Origin: CAYMNU01 sp964391885
Lineage (GTDB): Archaea > Altiarchaeota > Altiarchaeia > JAFGQM01
DNA length: 8,041 nt
Reading direction: 5' to 3'
NCBI GenBank assembly: GCA_964391885.1
Contig: CAYMNU010000058.1
Span: 1-8,041 of the forward strand
The position numbers were made by a program, and so were the translations under genes. Below the pieces are notes generated by a model. The model did not search any database and had not been told where the DNA came from. It saw nothing but the letters and a program-made list of their open reading frames with translations. Shown in pieces: positions 1-6,205 of this stretch (position 1 is its first letter; each line of letters begins with the position of its first letter).

Positions 1-2
1 GA

Positions 3-464
3 GAAGTTTCAAAAAACATATTGGAATCCTACGGGCAGATATGCGGTTTTGTCATCGCAGGCCTGAAAAAGCTCGGCATTGGTGCAGAGTTTAAACCTAT
101 AAATGACATAGTCGTAGGAGGCAGGAAAATCTCGGGCAACGCCCAGACGCGCAGGGGTAGGATGCTGCTGCAGCATGGCACAATACTTCTTGATGTGGAT
201 GTCGCCAGAATGTTCTCTTTGCTGAAGGTCCCTGACGAGAAGATAAGAGACAAGATGATTTCTGCCGTTGAGGAAAGGGTGACATCGCTTAGGGCTCTGC
301 TTGGCAGGGAAGTGGGTTTCGATGAAGCCAAGTTCGCTATCGCATCGGCGTTCAAAGAGTCTGGAAGAGGACTTAAGGCTTCTGAATTGACAGAGGATGA
401 GCGAAAGACGGCAAAGAAACTGCTTTCAAAATACTCTGGCAATGATTGGAATCATATGCGCTAG
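3..464 (+). CDS. lplA: Lipoate-protein ligase A, catalytic domain, 5' end cut by the window
   Basis: This is the C-terminal part of the LplA catalytic subunit, which activates lipoate (as lipoyl-AMP) and transfers it to lysines of 2-oxoacid dehydrogenase E2 and glycine-cleavage H proteins in the cytoplasm. The frame is open to the left edge, so the true start lies outside; the TTG at 21 is only an internal codon. Visible family hallmarks are INDIVVGGRKISGNAQ, with the lysine at 126-128 corresponding to the lipoyl-AMP-binding lysine, then a run of basic residues and LLQHGTILLDVD. The helical tail after about nt 200 fits the end of the catalytic domain. No C-terminal accessory domain is fused; that domain is encoded separately at 1172-1441, as in the bipartite ligase of Thermoplasma acidophilum. 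The TAG stop (462-464) interlocks with the stop of the convergent gene. The family call is secure; lipoate specificity against related ligases (biotin, octanoate) is inferred. Confidence 0.9.
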   Translation, partial: EVSKNILESYGQICGFVIAGLKKLGIGAEFKPINDIVVGGRKISGNAQTRRGRMLLQHGTILLDVDVARMFSLLKVPDEKIRDKMISAVEERVTSLRALLGREVGFDEAKFAIASAFKESGRGLKASELTEDERKTAKKLLSKYSGNDWNHMR

Positions 465-1126
465 ATGCACTTCCAGCCATCGGCATTGCAGCAAACTCCG
501 AGATGGCCTGATTTCGGGACTATGGGGCCCTCATATAAGGTTGTCCAAAAGGAGCACTCAACGTTATAATAACCAGACAAGCATCGGGTGGCATGCGCAA
601 TATCTTCGCAATCGAAGCCTGTTGAGTTCGACACTATGTCTTCAGGTGGCTTGAGATAAAAAGGCTCGTTGTCCGGCGAATTATAGATTGAATCGTATTC
701 CTTTATCATGTATTCCCAGTCATGCATAAAGCCCTTTCCGCTGTAAAAGTAATCGATGCCTGCGCAAGGAGACTCAAGACTGAGGTTCCACCACTTATCC
801 CACCCTGCCCGACCGCCAGAGTTTTCATTTTCGTCGCCTTTGAGCATGGGAGTAATTGGCCTTATCTCAGTCACTACTGAGGTAGTCGCAGCCAAGGGCT
901 TTGAATGATCCATGACTAGAAGATAAGACACCACTGCAATAAGTATTACATACGCGAAGGTGCCATAGTCAAATCCGCGAGGGATTTTTAATGGGAATTT
1001 TTTGGGGGGGCGATAGCTTGGCAAAAGAGCCCGTATAAACTCCGCATCCTGCCGCAGCTTAGAGCTATTTGTATGCGGTTTTGTTGAGCTATCTCCAGAG
1101 TCGGGGGTAAATTTTTCGTTACTCAT
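461..1126 (-). CDS. Membrane-anchored transglutaminase-like (papain-fold) protein
   Basis: This 221-residue protein has a hydrophilic N-terminus (1-50), one hydrophobic segment (about 53-71, FDYGTFAYVILIAVVSYLLV), then a domain likely to lie outside the membrane. In that domain FDCEDIAHAT (171-180, Cys173) followed by SGHLGV (207-211, His208) resembles the Cys and His motifs of archaeal transglutaminase-like proteins. Several more cysteines (121, 182, 191, 212, 213, 220) could form disulfides. The protein ends only 13 residues after the catalytic His, so the strand that usually carries the third residue (Asp) is short: only Asp216 in NADGWKCI could serve. It may therefore be a shortened or inactive member. 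Whether it acts as a protease, cross-linker or peptidase cannot be told. The gene sits on the opposite strand between lplA and lplB. Its ATG start is supported by a TATA-like box 19-32 bases upstream. The ORF is certain; the family call is moderate. Confidence 0.6.
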   Translation of the reverse strand: MSNEKFTPDSGDSSTKPHTNSSKLRQDAEFIRALLPSYRPPKKFPLKIPRGFDYGTFAYVILIAVVSYLLVMDHSKPLAATTSVVTEIRPITPMLKGDENENSGGRAGWDKWWNLSLESPCAGIDYFYSGKGFMHDWEYMIKEYDSIYNSPDNEPFYLKPPEDIVSNSTGFDCEDIAHATRCLSGYYNVECSFWTTLYEGPIVPKSGHLGVCCNADGWKCI

Positions 1127-1171
1127 TTGTCATTAATGTTACGTTTTAATTAATAAAACCCTTATTTAAGC
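1127..1171. promoter_or_regulatory. Shared divergent promoter with one near-symmetric TATA box
   Basis: Only 45 bases separate the start codons of the leftward transglutaminase-like gene and the rightward lplB gene. The core TTTTAATTAATAAAA (1144-1158) reads as a TATA-like box in both directions and lies about 22-24 bases (centre) from each ATG. Both transcripts would then start at or next to the ATG (leaderless). Neither start has a Shine-Dalgarno sequence. This is read from sequence; no transcript data support it. Confidence 0.5.
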
Positions 1172-1441
1172 ATGCAAAGTTTGGACTACAAGGTGCCCGG
1201 AGGAAAGCTGATACGCATAGATGCTGAAATAATCGAAGGCAGGATTAAAGACATAAAGATAAGCGGGGATTTTTTTATACATCCTGAGGAGAGCATAGCC
1301 GAGATGGAAAAGGGCTTGCTAGGCATGAAATTAGGAAGAAAGGAGCTCAATAGGACAGTGTCCGAGAGGTTTAAAGGCTACGAAGCCGTGGGCATCTCAG
1401 CAGAAGAGCTGGTCAACGCGCTGATGAAGCTTGTTGTATAG
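1172..1441 (+). CDS. lplB: Lipoate-protein ligase accessory subunit LplB
   Basis: This 89-residue protein corresponds to the C-terminal accessory domain of lipoate-protein ligase (Lip_prot_lig_C type). Two-gene archaeal ligases encode it separately, and LplA needs it to activate lipoate. The recognisable pattern is YKVPGGKLIRIDAEIIEGRI, then IKISGDFFIHPEESI (about residues 30-43), and a C-terminal helical part with LLGM and an ISAEELV segment. The length is typical for a stand-alone LplB. The ATG start is chosen because it lies about 22 bases from a TATA-like box and no in-frame upstream start fits. Its partner lplA ends 707 bases earlier and is separated from it by a gene on the other strand, so the two subunits cannot share a simple operon here. 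It ends 41 bases before the convergent alcohol dehydrogenase. Confidence 0.85.
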   Translation: MQSLDYKVPGGKLIRIDAEIIEGRIKDIKISGDFFIHPEESIAEMEKGLLGMKLGRKELNRTVSERFKGYEAVGISAEELVNALMKLVV

Positions 1442-1482
1442 CATCAAATGCATCCGGGATTTTCATTGGAGTATAACGCAGT

Positions 1483-2655
1483 TCATAGCGAGCCCTTTAA
1501 TACATCAGTTATATCCTGCTTTTTAACCGCGACTGGATTGCAGGCTATTGCCCCGGAGCCCAGCTTCTCTGAGTATTCCGCTATAAGCTCCAGGTCACCT
1601 TCATCGACGCCACAGCAAGCGAGCCTGCTTTCAAGCCCCAGTGATGTAATAATGCGCCTCACGGCATCCACAGACCTCATTGCCCCGTCCTTGCCGCAGC
1701 CGGCATTCTCCCCAAGCGCCCCGGCTATGTCGCAGTACTTGGCGACGGTCTTAGCATCGCTTTTTCTTATGTTGAATTCCATCACTGCCGGCGTGATGCA
1801 TGCGAGCGCCTGCCCGTGGGCCAGTTCCGGATAAACGCCCGAGATCGTGTTCCCTATGCCGTGGACCATTATCGTGCGCGATGAGGTTATGCATATGCCG
1901 GCGTAGCTGTCCGCAAGGGCCATCGCATGCCTCGAGTCCCTGTCACCTATGTTGAAAGCCCTTGCTAGGTTTTGGGATATGAGCTCCATTGCCCTTAGGC
2001 ACAACATGTCGCTTATCGGGTTCGCCCTCTTTGAGACGTATGCCTCCATGACATGCGCAAGCGCGTCAAAGCCCGTTTCCGCAGTGACTTTCTTGGGCAT
2101 GGTCGAGACTATGTCCAGATCCACTATGGAAAGCCTTGGAAAGATATGGGGCGAACTGTAGGCCGCTTTTTCCCGGGTTTCCCTGTTGGTGATAACTGTA
2201 TACCATGTCAAGTGTGAGCCGGTGCCGCTTGTAGATGGGATGGCTGCGAGGGGCAGTGTCTTTCTCGTAGTCTCTTTAAACCCGCACACAAAGGGCCATG
2301 CGTCGCTGTCGTCATGGCCAATGCCCACTGCTATTAGCTTGGCAGCGTCGATGGCAGATCCTCCGCCTACTGCAACGACAAAATCGCATCCCGAATCAAG
2401 GCCCTTAGTGATTCCACTTGCAACAGTCTCAGAGCTCGGGTTCGGCTCGATGCCCTCAAAAAGGCTTACTCGGATACCTGAGTCTTCCAAGCTGGCTTTT
2501 GCTTTATCGAGGAAGCCCAGCCTTTTCATTGAGCCGCCGCCCGCGACTAAAAGCGCGTTTTTGCCTAGCGCTGCCGCGTTTTTGCCGAGCTTGTCCAGGC
2601 TACCTTCACCGAATATGAGGTTGGTGTGTGGAAGCAGAAATGAAAACCCATCCAT
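1483..2655 (-). CDS. Iron-containing (group III) alcohol dehydrogenase
   Basis: This 390-residue protein has the usual length of the Fe-ADH family, cytoplasmic NAD(P)H-dependent enzymes that interconvert alcohols and aldehydes. In order: an N-terminal nucleotide-binding half with AVGGGSAIDAAK (about 95-106) and IPSTSGTGS (139-147), then an all-helical metal domain. The expected metal ligands are present by motif: Asp197 and His201 in GFDALAHVMEAYVS, His265 in MVHGIGN and His280 in ELAHGQALA. The spacing of 15 between the last two histidines matches the subfamily with a GVYPELAHG-like loop. Two departures from consensus stand out. The residue four after His265 is Asn269, where most members have a histidine of the active site. 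The Glu usually following GTGS is His148. The substrate cannot be predicted. It is transcribed leftwards from a promoter region shared with the 2728 gene. Family call is secure. Confidence 0.92.
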   Translation of the reverse strand: MDGFSFLLPHTNLIFGEGSLDKLGKNAAALGKNALLVAGGGSMKRLGFLDKAKASLEDSGIRVSLFEGIEPNPSSETVASGITKGLDSGCDFVVAVGGGSAIDAAKLIAVGIGHDDSDAWPFVCGFKETTRKTLPLAAIPSTSGTGSHLTWYTVITNRETREKAAYSSPHIFPRLSIVDLDIVSTMPKKVTAETGFDALAHVMEAYVSKRANPISDMLCLRAMELISQNLARAFNIGDRDSRHAMALADSYAGICITSSRTIMVHGIGNTISGVYPELAHGQALACITPAVMEFNIRKSDAKTVAKYCDIAGALGENAGCGKDGAMRSVDAVRRIITSLGLESRLACCGVDEGDLELIAEYSEKLGSGAIACNPVAVKKQDITDVLKGSL

Positions 2656-2727
2656 GCTAGACTAGAAACAGGGTAAATTAAAACCCTGCGAGTTCCGTAT
2701 TTATTAGCAAAAAGTCAAAATCACCTT
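2656..2727. promoter_or_regulatory. Divergent promoter region with inverted repeat around a TATA box
   Basis: These 72 bases separate the alcohol dehydrogenase (leftward) and the CrtC/AttH-like gene (rightward). For the dehydrogenase, TAAATTAAAA (2674-2683) is a TATA box on the minus strand about 19-28 bases from its ATG. It is bracketed by a perfect 6-base inverted repeat, CAGGGT (2669-2674) and ACCCTG (2683-2688), so a protein bound there would cover the TATA box. For the rightward gene, GTATTTATTA (2697-2706) lies about 26 bases before the ATG. Both genes look leaderless. Confidence 0.5.
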
Positions 2728-3732
2728 ATGAAGACAGAAACCCGAATAGTCGCCCCGGGCGAAAAGCTGTTTGACGTGGACGACGAGCCTTTTCCCAAGG
2801 GAGCCTGGTGGTGGTGGTTCTGGCTGTTCACATTCGATAATCCCATGAATCCAAAGCAGCCGAGGCAGTTGATGATACTGTGGTCAACAAAGAACGTCAA
2901 GGAAATAGACTGCAACGGGCTGAAAATAAAACTCAATCTGCCGATAGACAAAAAGAACATAGAGGGGGCAGTGGCTGCATGGTATTACGACGGGTGGGAG
3001 ATGCGCCATAACTTCCTTCTGGAGCAGTGCAACATAAAGCTCTCAAAAACAGGCCTTGTGACAGAATCAGAGACACCCACATCCTTTTCGCAAGAGGGCG
3101 AGGATTATGTTGTTAAGATAGGGGACATGGTCTTTGCTGCAAGGGCTGACGGCAAGGAGGATTTCCTAAAGCCGAACCACCACGGCAATCATTTTGGGGC
3201 GGGCAAGAGCTATTCTATAACCAAAGTTAACCGCTTGTCCCTCAAGGGCGTCGTAGATGGCAAGCCAGTAAGCGGGACTGCTTACTTCCAAAGGGTTTTC
3301 GTCAACGCGCCTGCCATACCTTGGTACTGGGGGCTCTACCATTTCAGGAACGGGGGGGTTCTCACTTACACATACCAGTGGATTCTGGGAAAGAAGCTCA
3401 AGCGGCATATCGCCTTCTTTGACGGCAAGAATCTGCACGAGTTCAAGGGCATAGATGTGAAGAGGATAGAGGGCAAACACCCCTCTTTTGCAGTCAGTGC
3501 CGAGAATAAGAAGGAAAGGATATCTTTCATGGTGGATGCATACGAGCATTCATCCTGGACGTTCAAAAAGAAGAGCCTGGGAATAATACCCAATAAGTTA
3601 GTCTACAACGAGTACCCTGGGAGGCTGAGGGGTTTTGAATTGATTGATAAGGGAACCGGCAAGACCCTGACGCTCAAAGACCTCGGGCCCGCATATGGGA
3701 ACTCAGAGCACACGACAGGGTTTCTTTTTTGA
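2728..3732 (+). CDS. CrtC/AttH lipocalin-like family protein (tentative)
   Basis: This 334-residue protein is soluble, with no signal peptide or membrane helix; the tryptophan-rich run GAWWWWFWLF (25-34) is too short and too aromatic to be one. It is rich in beta-type segments. A WW-rich N-terminal motif, then a second half with AYFQRVFVNAPAIPWYWGLY (185-204) and the ending GPAYGNSEHTTG, resemble the two-barrel fold of the AttH/CrtC (carotenoid 1,2-hydratase-like) family. Those proteins bind or modify hydrophobic substrates. The match is by pattern only, and no other carotenoid gene is in the window. The ATG has a TATA-like box about 26 bases upstream and faces the alcohol dehydrogenase gene across a shared promoter region, which hints at joint regulation. 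Histidine- and glycine-rich residues 149-160 (KPNHHGNHFGAGK) could bind metal. The ORF is real; the function is uncertain. Confidence 0.5.
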   Translation: MKTETRIVAPGEKLFDVDDEPFPKGAWWWWFWLFTFDNPMNPKQPRQLMILWSTKNVKEIDCNGLKIKLNLPIDKKNIEGAVAAWYYDGWEMRHNFLLEQCNIKLSKTGLVTESETPTSFSQEGEDYVVKIGDMVFAARADGKEDFLKPNHHGNHFGAGKSYSITKVNRLSLKGVVDGKPVSGTAYFQRVFVNAPAIPWYWGLYHFRNGGVLTYTYQWILGKKLKRHIAFFDGKNLHEFKGIDVKRIEGKHPSFAVSAENKKERISFMVDAYEHSSWTFKKKSLGIIPNKLVYNEYPGRLRGFELIDKGTGKTLTLKDLGPAYGNSEHTTGFLF

Positions 3733-3886
3733 TAATGAGCGCCTGGAGCATGTCTTCAGCCCTAAGGTTAATATCCTTTACAATTATGGGATTTCGGCGG
3801 ATTGGTCGCTGCCGGGCAAAAGGGGGCAGGCTTTTAAGCGAAAATAGGTAAGATAATGGTAGGTATAAGGACTGCTGAAAAGCTTT
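3733..3886. other. Intergenic stretch with a short open frame, no clear gene
   Basis: This spacer follows the CrtC/AttH-like gene. In the +2 frame, codons from about 3731 to a TAG at 3845-3847 are open and continuous with the preceding gene if one allows a slip in its terminal T-run (3721-3730). The encoded peptide includes NILYNYGISADWSLPGKRGQ. It has no good start codon and I do not recognise it. The upstream gene already ends on a family-like NSEHTTG motif, so the spacer is more likely non-coding or old debris. The AGGTATAAGG at 3861-3870 is TATA-like but not placed before any start. Confidence 0.3.
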
Positions 3887-3941
3887 TTATTCGTTCTCAC
3901 CGAATAATACTATATAGTTTTATTCGATAACATCGAACAAT
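3887..3941 (+). promoter_or_regulatory. ATPase promoter with nested inverted repeats around a palindromic TATA box
   Basis: The palindromic CTATATAG (3910-3917) is centred about 28 bases before the ATG at 3942, giving a leaderless start. Around it, TTATTCG (3887-3893), its complement CGAATAA (3901-3907) and a second TTATTCG (3920-3926) form two inverted repeats. The second pair encloses the TATA box. Immediately downstream, TTCGAT-AAC-ATCGAA (3923-3937) is a perfect inverted repeat over the predicted transcription start. Several dimer-binding sites here would allow tight repression. Confidence 0.6.
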
Positions 3942-5225
3942 ATGGAAAGAGAACAGCTCAAGAGGATACTTGCCGAGCAGAGGGAGAACATGCTTGCAAG
4001 AAAGCCGGGCGTCCGCAGGGAGGCCTTAGACATAGTGAAAAAGAAGCTGAAGCTGCCACATGTCGTGATGATAACGGGTATCAGGAGGAGCGGAAAATCC
4101 ACGCTCCTGCGCCAAATAATCAGCCAGTATTACCCCCGCGGCGACTTTTATTATGTAGACTTCGAGGACGAAAGGTTATTTGGCTTCGACCCGAAGGACT
4201 TCAATCAAATTTACGAGGCCCTGCTGGACCTATATGGGGAGAAGAAGACCTTCTTCATAGACGAGATACAAAGGGTGAAGGGCTTTGAGAGCTTCGTAAG
4301 GAGGTTCTACGCAGACGGCTTCAAATTCTTCATAACCGGCTCCAATACCGGGCTTTTGAGCCGGGAGTTCGGCACGAAGCTCACCGGGAGGCACGTAGAT
4401 ATCGCCGTCAGGCCGTTCTCCTTTAAAGAGTTTTTGGCCTTAAGGGGCGCCGACCAGCACAAGGGAGCCCACACGACCCGGGCAAGGGCGAAGCTCAGGA
4501 AGCTGTTCGACGAGTACCTGCGCGGCGGCGGCATGCCCGAATATGCCGTAAGCGGCGATTCCGAGGTGCTCACAAGGGTCTATGAAGACATAGTTGTCAA
4601 GGACATAATAGCGCGCTATGACATACAGAACGAGCGCCAGCTCAGGGAGCTCTATCGATATATGATAACCAATTTCTCGAAGGCCTTCAGTTTCAACTCG
4701 TTGAGGAAGGCTGTCGGGCTCGGGAGTGTGGAAACAGTGAGCAGGTATGCCACCTATCTGGAGGAAACTCACCTTGGCAGCATCGTCAGCAAGTTTGACT
4801 ACAGTTTGAAGAAGCAGATAATAAATGACAAGAAACTCTACGTCGTGGACAACGGCTTCATATCTGCAGTCTCGACCAAGATAGGCGAGGGCCCCGGTTG
4901 GTTCCTTGAGAACCTCGTCTACAACGAGCTAACTGCCTCCGGAGATGTATTCTATTACGCAGGCAAGGGCGAGTGCGACTTCGTAGTCGTTGATAGGGGC
5001 AACGCCAAGGCCGCTGTCCAGGTATGCTATGAGCTTACCAGCGAGAACCGCAGCAGGGAGATTAACGGCCTGTTGGAAGCGATAGATGCACTCAAGCTAA
5101 AGAAGGGTGTAATACTGACCTACGACCAGGAAGAGACGATACGGGAAGATGGAACAGAGATAATCGTCAAGCCCGTCTGGAAGTGGCTTCAGGAAGATGT
5201 TCTCGGGCTGGAAATCCTACTATGA
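3942..5225 (+). CDS. AAA-type ATPase with C-terminal DUF4143 (nuclease-fold) domain
   Basis: This 427-residue protein belongs to the archaeal/bacterial AAA_14-DUF4143 group, an abundant and often mobile family whose function is mostly unknown. The N-terminal ATPase domain shows a Walker A, GIRRSGKST (46-54), FYYVDFEDERL (69-79), a Walker B, TFFIDEIQ (103-110), and a sensor segment, FFITGSN (129-135). A linker follows (GGGMPEY 195-201, then DIVVKDIIARYDI). The C-terminal domain has ENLVYNEL (323-330), GECDFVVV (343-350) and AAVQVCYEL (357-365), the pattern of a PD-(D/E)XK-like fold. The Q-V-C variation leaves nuclease activity uncertain. Family members normally end near VWKWL; here QEDVLGLEILL follows, which appears to be read through from an unrelated gene remnant that continues downstream. 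The ATG start is fixed by a palindromic TATA box 28 bases upstream. The neighbourhood suggests a role in an accessory or defence island, but this is inference. Confidence 0.9.
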   Translation: MEREQLKRILAEQRENMLARKPGVRREALDIVKKKLKLPHVVMITGIRRSGKSTLLRQIISQYYPRGDFYYVDFEDERLFGFDPKDFNQIYEALLDLYGEKKTFFIDEIQRVKGFESFVRRFYADGFKFFITGSNTGLLSREFGTKLTGRHVDIAVRPFSFKEFLALRGADQHKGAHTTRARAKLRKLFDEYLRGGGMPEYAVSGDSEVLTRVYEDIVVKDIIARYDIQNERQLRELYRYMITNFSKAFSFNSLRKAVGLGSVETVSRYATYLEETHLGSIVSKFDYSLKKQIINDKKLYVVDNGFISAVSTKIGEGPGWFLENLVYNELTASGDVFYYAGKGECDFVVVDRGNAKAAVQVCYELTSENRSREINGLLEAIDALKLKKGVILTYDQEETIREDGTEIIVKPVWKWLQEDVLGLEILL

Positions 5226-5566
5226 GAAGGTGCCCGTCATAGGAGGGGACTTTTCGTATTACATGATAACTTTCCCGCTGAGATCCCGGGGAGAAAACTA
5301 GGGGGGAAACTGTGGAGAAAATACGGAGAAAATACGGAGAAAAGTTCGGAGAAAAGTTCTGAAGACTATCGAGAAACTACGGTGAAACTATCGAGAAAAT
5401 GCTCATTGCAATTATCGAAAATCCCTCAGTAACCGGCGGCGAGCTGGCGAAAAAGTCAGGACTTAGCGAAGCCGGTGTGAGGTATAACATTAACAGGCTA
5501 AAAAGGGACGGAGTTCTGAAGAGAATAAGCCCTGACAGGGGCAGCCATTGGGAGGTTTTGGAATGA
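5203..5566 (+). pseudogene. Decayed 3' end of an AlbA_2/RecG-like transcriptional regulator (winged-helix tail)
   Basis: In the +1 frame, just inside and beyond the ATPase stop, the sequence reads YYEKVPVIGGDFSYYMITFP (5218-5277) and then LRSRGEN before a TAG at 5299. In the +2 frame, after the repeat region, there is a C-terminal winged helix: a GELAKKSGLSEAGVRYNINR segment followed by LKRDGVLKRI and GSHWEVLE, ending at TGA 5564-5566. This order (FSYYMITFPL, a GEN/GEK repeat linker, wHTH ending in GxHWEV) is that of the C-terminus of AlbA_2/Schlafen-type ATP-binding regulators. The frame is broken by TAG at 5299, two one-base losses in repeat units (5314-5335) and TGA at 5360, so it is a pseudogene. 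The last 55 codons from ATG 5399 remain open and could in principle still give a small HTH protein. Confidence 0.75.
5290..5404 (+). repeat. Degenerate 12-base tandem repeat (GEN/GEK linker)
   Basis: About ten units based on GGAGAAAAxTxC. The first six begin at 5290, 5302, 5314, 5325, 5336 and 5348. Units at 5336 and 5348 are identical 12-mers encoding GEKF; units at 5314 and 5325 are identical but only 11 bases long. More degenerate units follow to 5404. In intact AlbA_2/RecG-like regulators such a repeat encodes a flexible linker before the C-terminal wHTH. It is a coding repeat, not a CRISPR. Confidence 0.75.
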
Positions 5567-5613
5567 ACTTCACATTCTACGGCGCTGGAGAATCCCATTT
5601 TAATAGATGTTAG
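5563..5613 (+). pseudogene. 5' stub (copy 1) of a metallo-beta-lactamase-like gene
   Basis: An ATG overlaps the stop of the regulator remnant as ATGA (5563-5566) and reads MNFTFYGAGESHFNRC before TAG (5611-5613). Its first 22 bases match the start of the stub at 6596 at 20 positions, and MNFTFYGAGE resembles the beta-strand start MxFxxYGGxxEIGG of RNase J-like metallo-beta-lactamases. Coding similarity is lost after about ten codons, so at most this is a remnant. It may also be a short translated stub with no function. Confidence 0.45.
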
Positions 5614-5638
5614 TAATAAATTAACAAGTGTAAATAAA
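5597..5638 (+). promoter_or_regulatory. Promoter of the MNT-HEPN pair
   Basis: A/T-rich region just before the ATG at 5639. TAATAAATTAA (5614-5624) lies about 15-25 bases upstream; a second candidate, ATTTTAATA (5597-5605), lies about 38 bases upstream. A short inverted repeat, TGTTA (5608-5612) with TAACA (5622-5626), surrounds the first box and could be the site for autorepression by the winged-helix domain of the encoded protein. Motifs this short are weak evidence. Confidence 0.4.
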
Positions 5639-6205
5639 ATGCTAACGAAATTATTTTCAAAGACCAGGGTGAGCCTCCTCAGGATATTGCTTTTTTCCTC
5701 CGGAGGATTCCACCTGAGGGAGCTTTCCCGGAAGGCGGGGGTAAGCGCCCCCTATGCCTCAAAGGAGCTCGCAAACCTCATGGATGCGGGGATTGTAAGG
5801 GAAGAGAAGGTGGGCAACCTGAAGGTCTATTCAGTAAGGGAAGGCTGCCCATTCCTCCCGGAGCTCAGGGGCTTGTTCATCAAGACAGATTATTTGGGCG
5901 AGCTGGTGAGGGAAAAACTAAGCGAAAAGGCAAGATATGCCCTCATATACGGCTCCTTCGCAAAAGGCGATGAACGGGAAGGTAGCGACATCGACCTTTT
6001 GGTCGTCTCCGGGATGGATGAAGACAATCTGCTGGAACTTTCAAAGAAGCTTGAGGGCGAGACTAGCAGGGAAGTGAACTACATACTCTGGAACGATAAG
6101 GCATTTAAGGAGAGAAAGGGCAACGCCCTTCTGAAAACCATACTCGACCAGGGGTTTATAATGATCATAGGCGATGAGCAAGAGTTCAGAAAAGAGGCAA
6201 GCTAG
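5639..6205 (+). CDS. wHTH-MNT nucleotidyltransferase, antitoxin of an MNT-HEPN pair
   Basis: This 188-residue protein combines an N-terminal ArsR/MarR-like winged helix (about 1-68: FHLRELSRKAGVSAPYASKE, then LMDAGIVREEKVGNLKVYSV) with a minimal nucleotidyltransferase domain (about 95-180). The active-site signature GSFAKGDEREGSDIDLLVV has Gly105-Ser106 and the two metal-binding aspartates Asp117 and Asp119. In characterised MNT-HEPN (type VII) systems the MNT enzyme transfers AMP from ATP to a tyrosine of the HEPN ribonuclease and silences it. The third acidic residue usually expected after REVNYILW is not obvious. The gene overlaps the HEPN gene by 32 bases, so the two are probably co-translated. 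The winged helix suggests it represses its own promoter. The ATG at 5639 follows a TATA-like region; no better start is seen. Family and role are well supported by motif and neighbour. Confidence 0.88.
   Translation: MLTKLFSKTRVSLLRILLFSSGGFHLRELSRKAGVSAPYASKELANLMDAGIVREEKVGNLKVYSVREGCPFLPELRGLFIKTDYLGELVREKLSEKARYALIYGSFAKGDEREGSDIDLLVVSGMDEDNLLELSKKLEGETSREVNYILWNDKAFKERKGNALLKTILDQGFIMIIGDEQEFRKEAS

Noticed and set aside
29..442. Minus-strand open frame of 137 codons
   Set aside because: It lies fully opposite the well-supported lplA frame and has low-complexity serine/proline-rich content typical of a shadow.
2186..2665. Plus-strand open frame of 159 codons, with others nearby at 1448-1834 and 1949-2161
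   Set aside because: All are opposite the alcohol dehydrogenase, which has clear family motifs; their make-up is not protein-like.
3166..3549. Minus-strand open frame of 127 codons
   Set aside because: It is a shadow of the 2728-3732 gene, with no promoter and no family pattern.
3721..3847. Possible frameshift in the T-run at the end of the CrtC/AttH-like gene, extending it by about 38 codons
   Set aside because: The gene already ends on a family-like NSEHTTG motif; the extension is not recognisable.
5290..5404. CRISPR-like array
   Set aside because: The units are contiguous 11-12-mers without spacers and encode a known linker repeat.
5377..5598. Minus-strand open frame of 73 codons
   Set aside because: It is opposite the wHTH remnant, which shows a recognisable family pattern on the plus strand.
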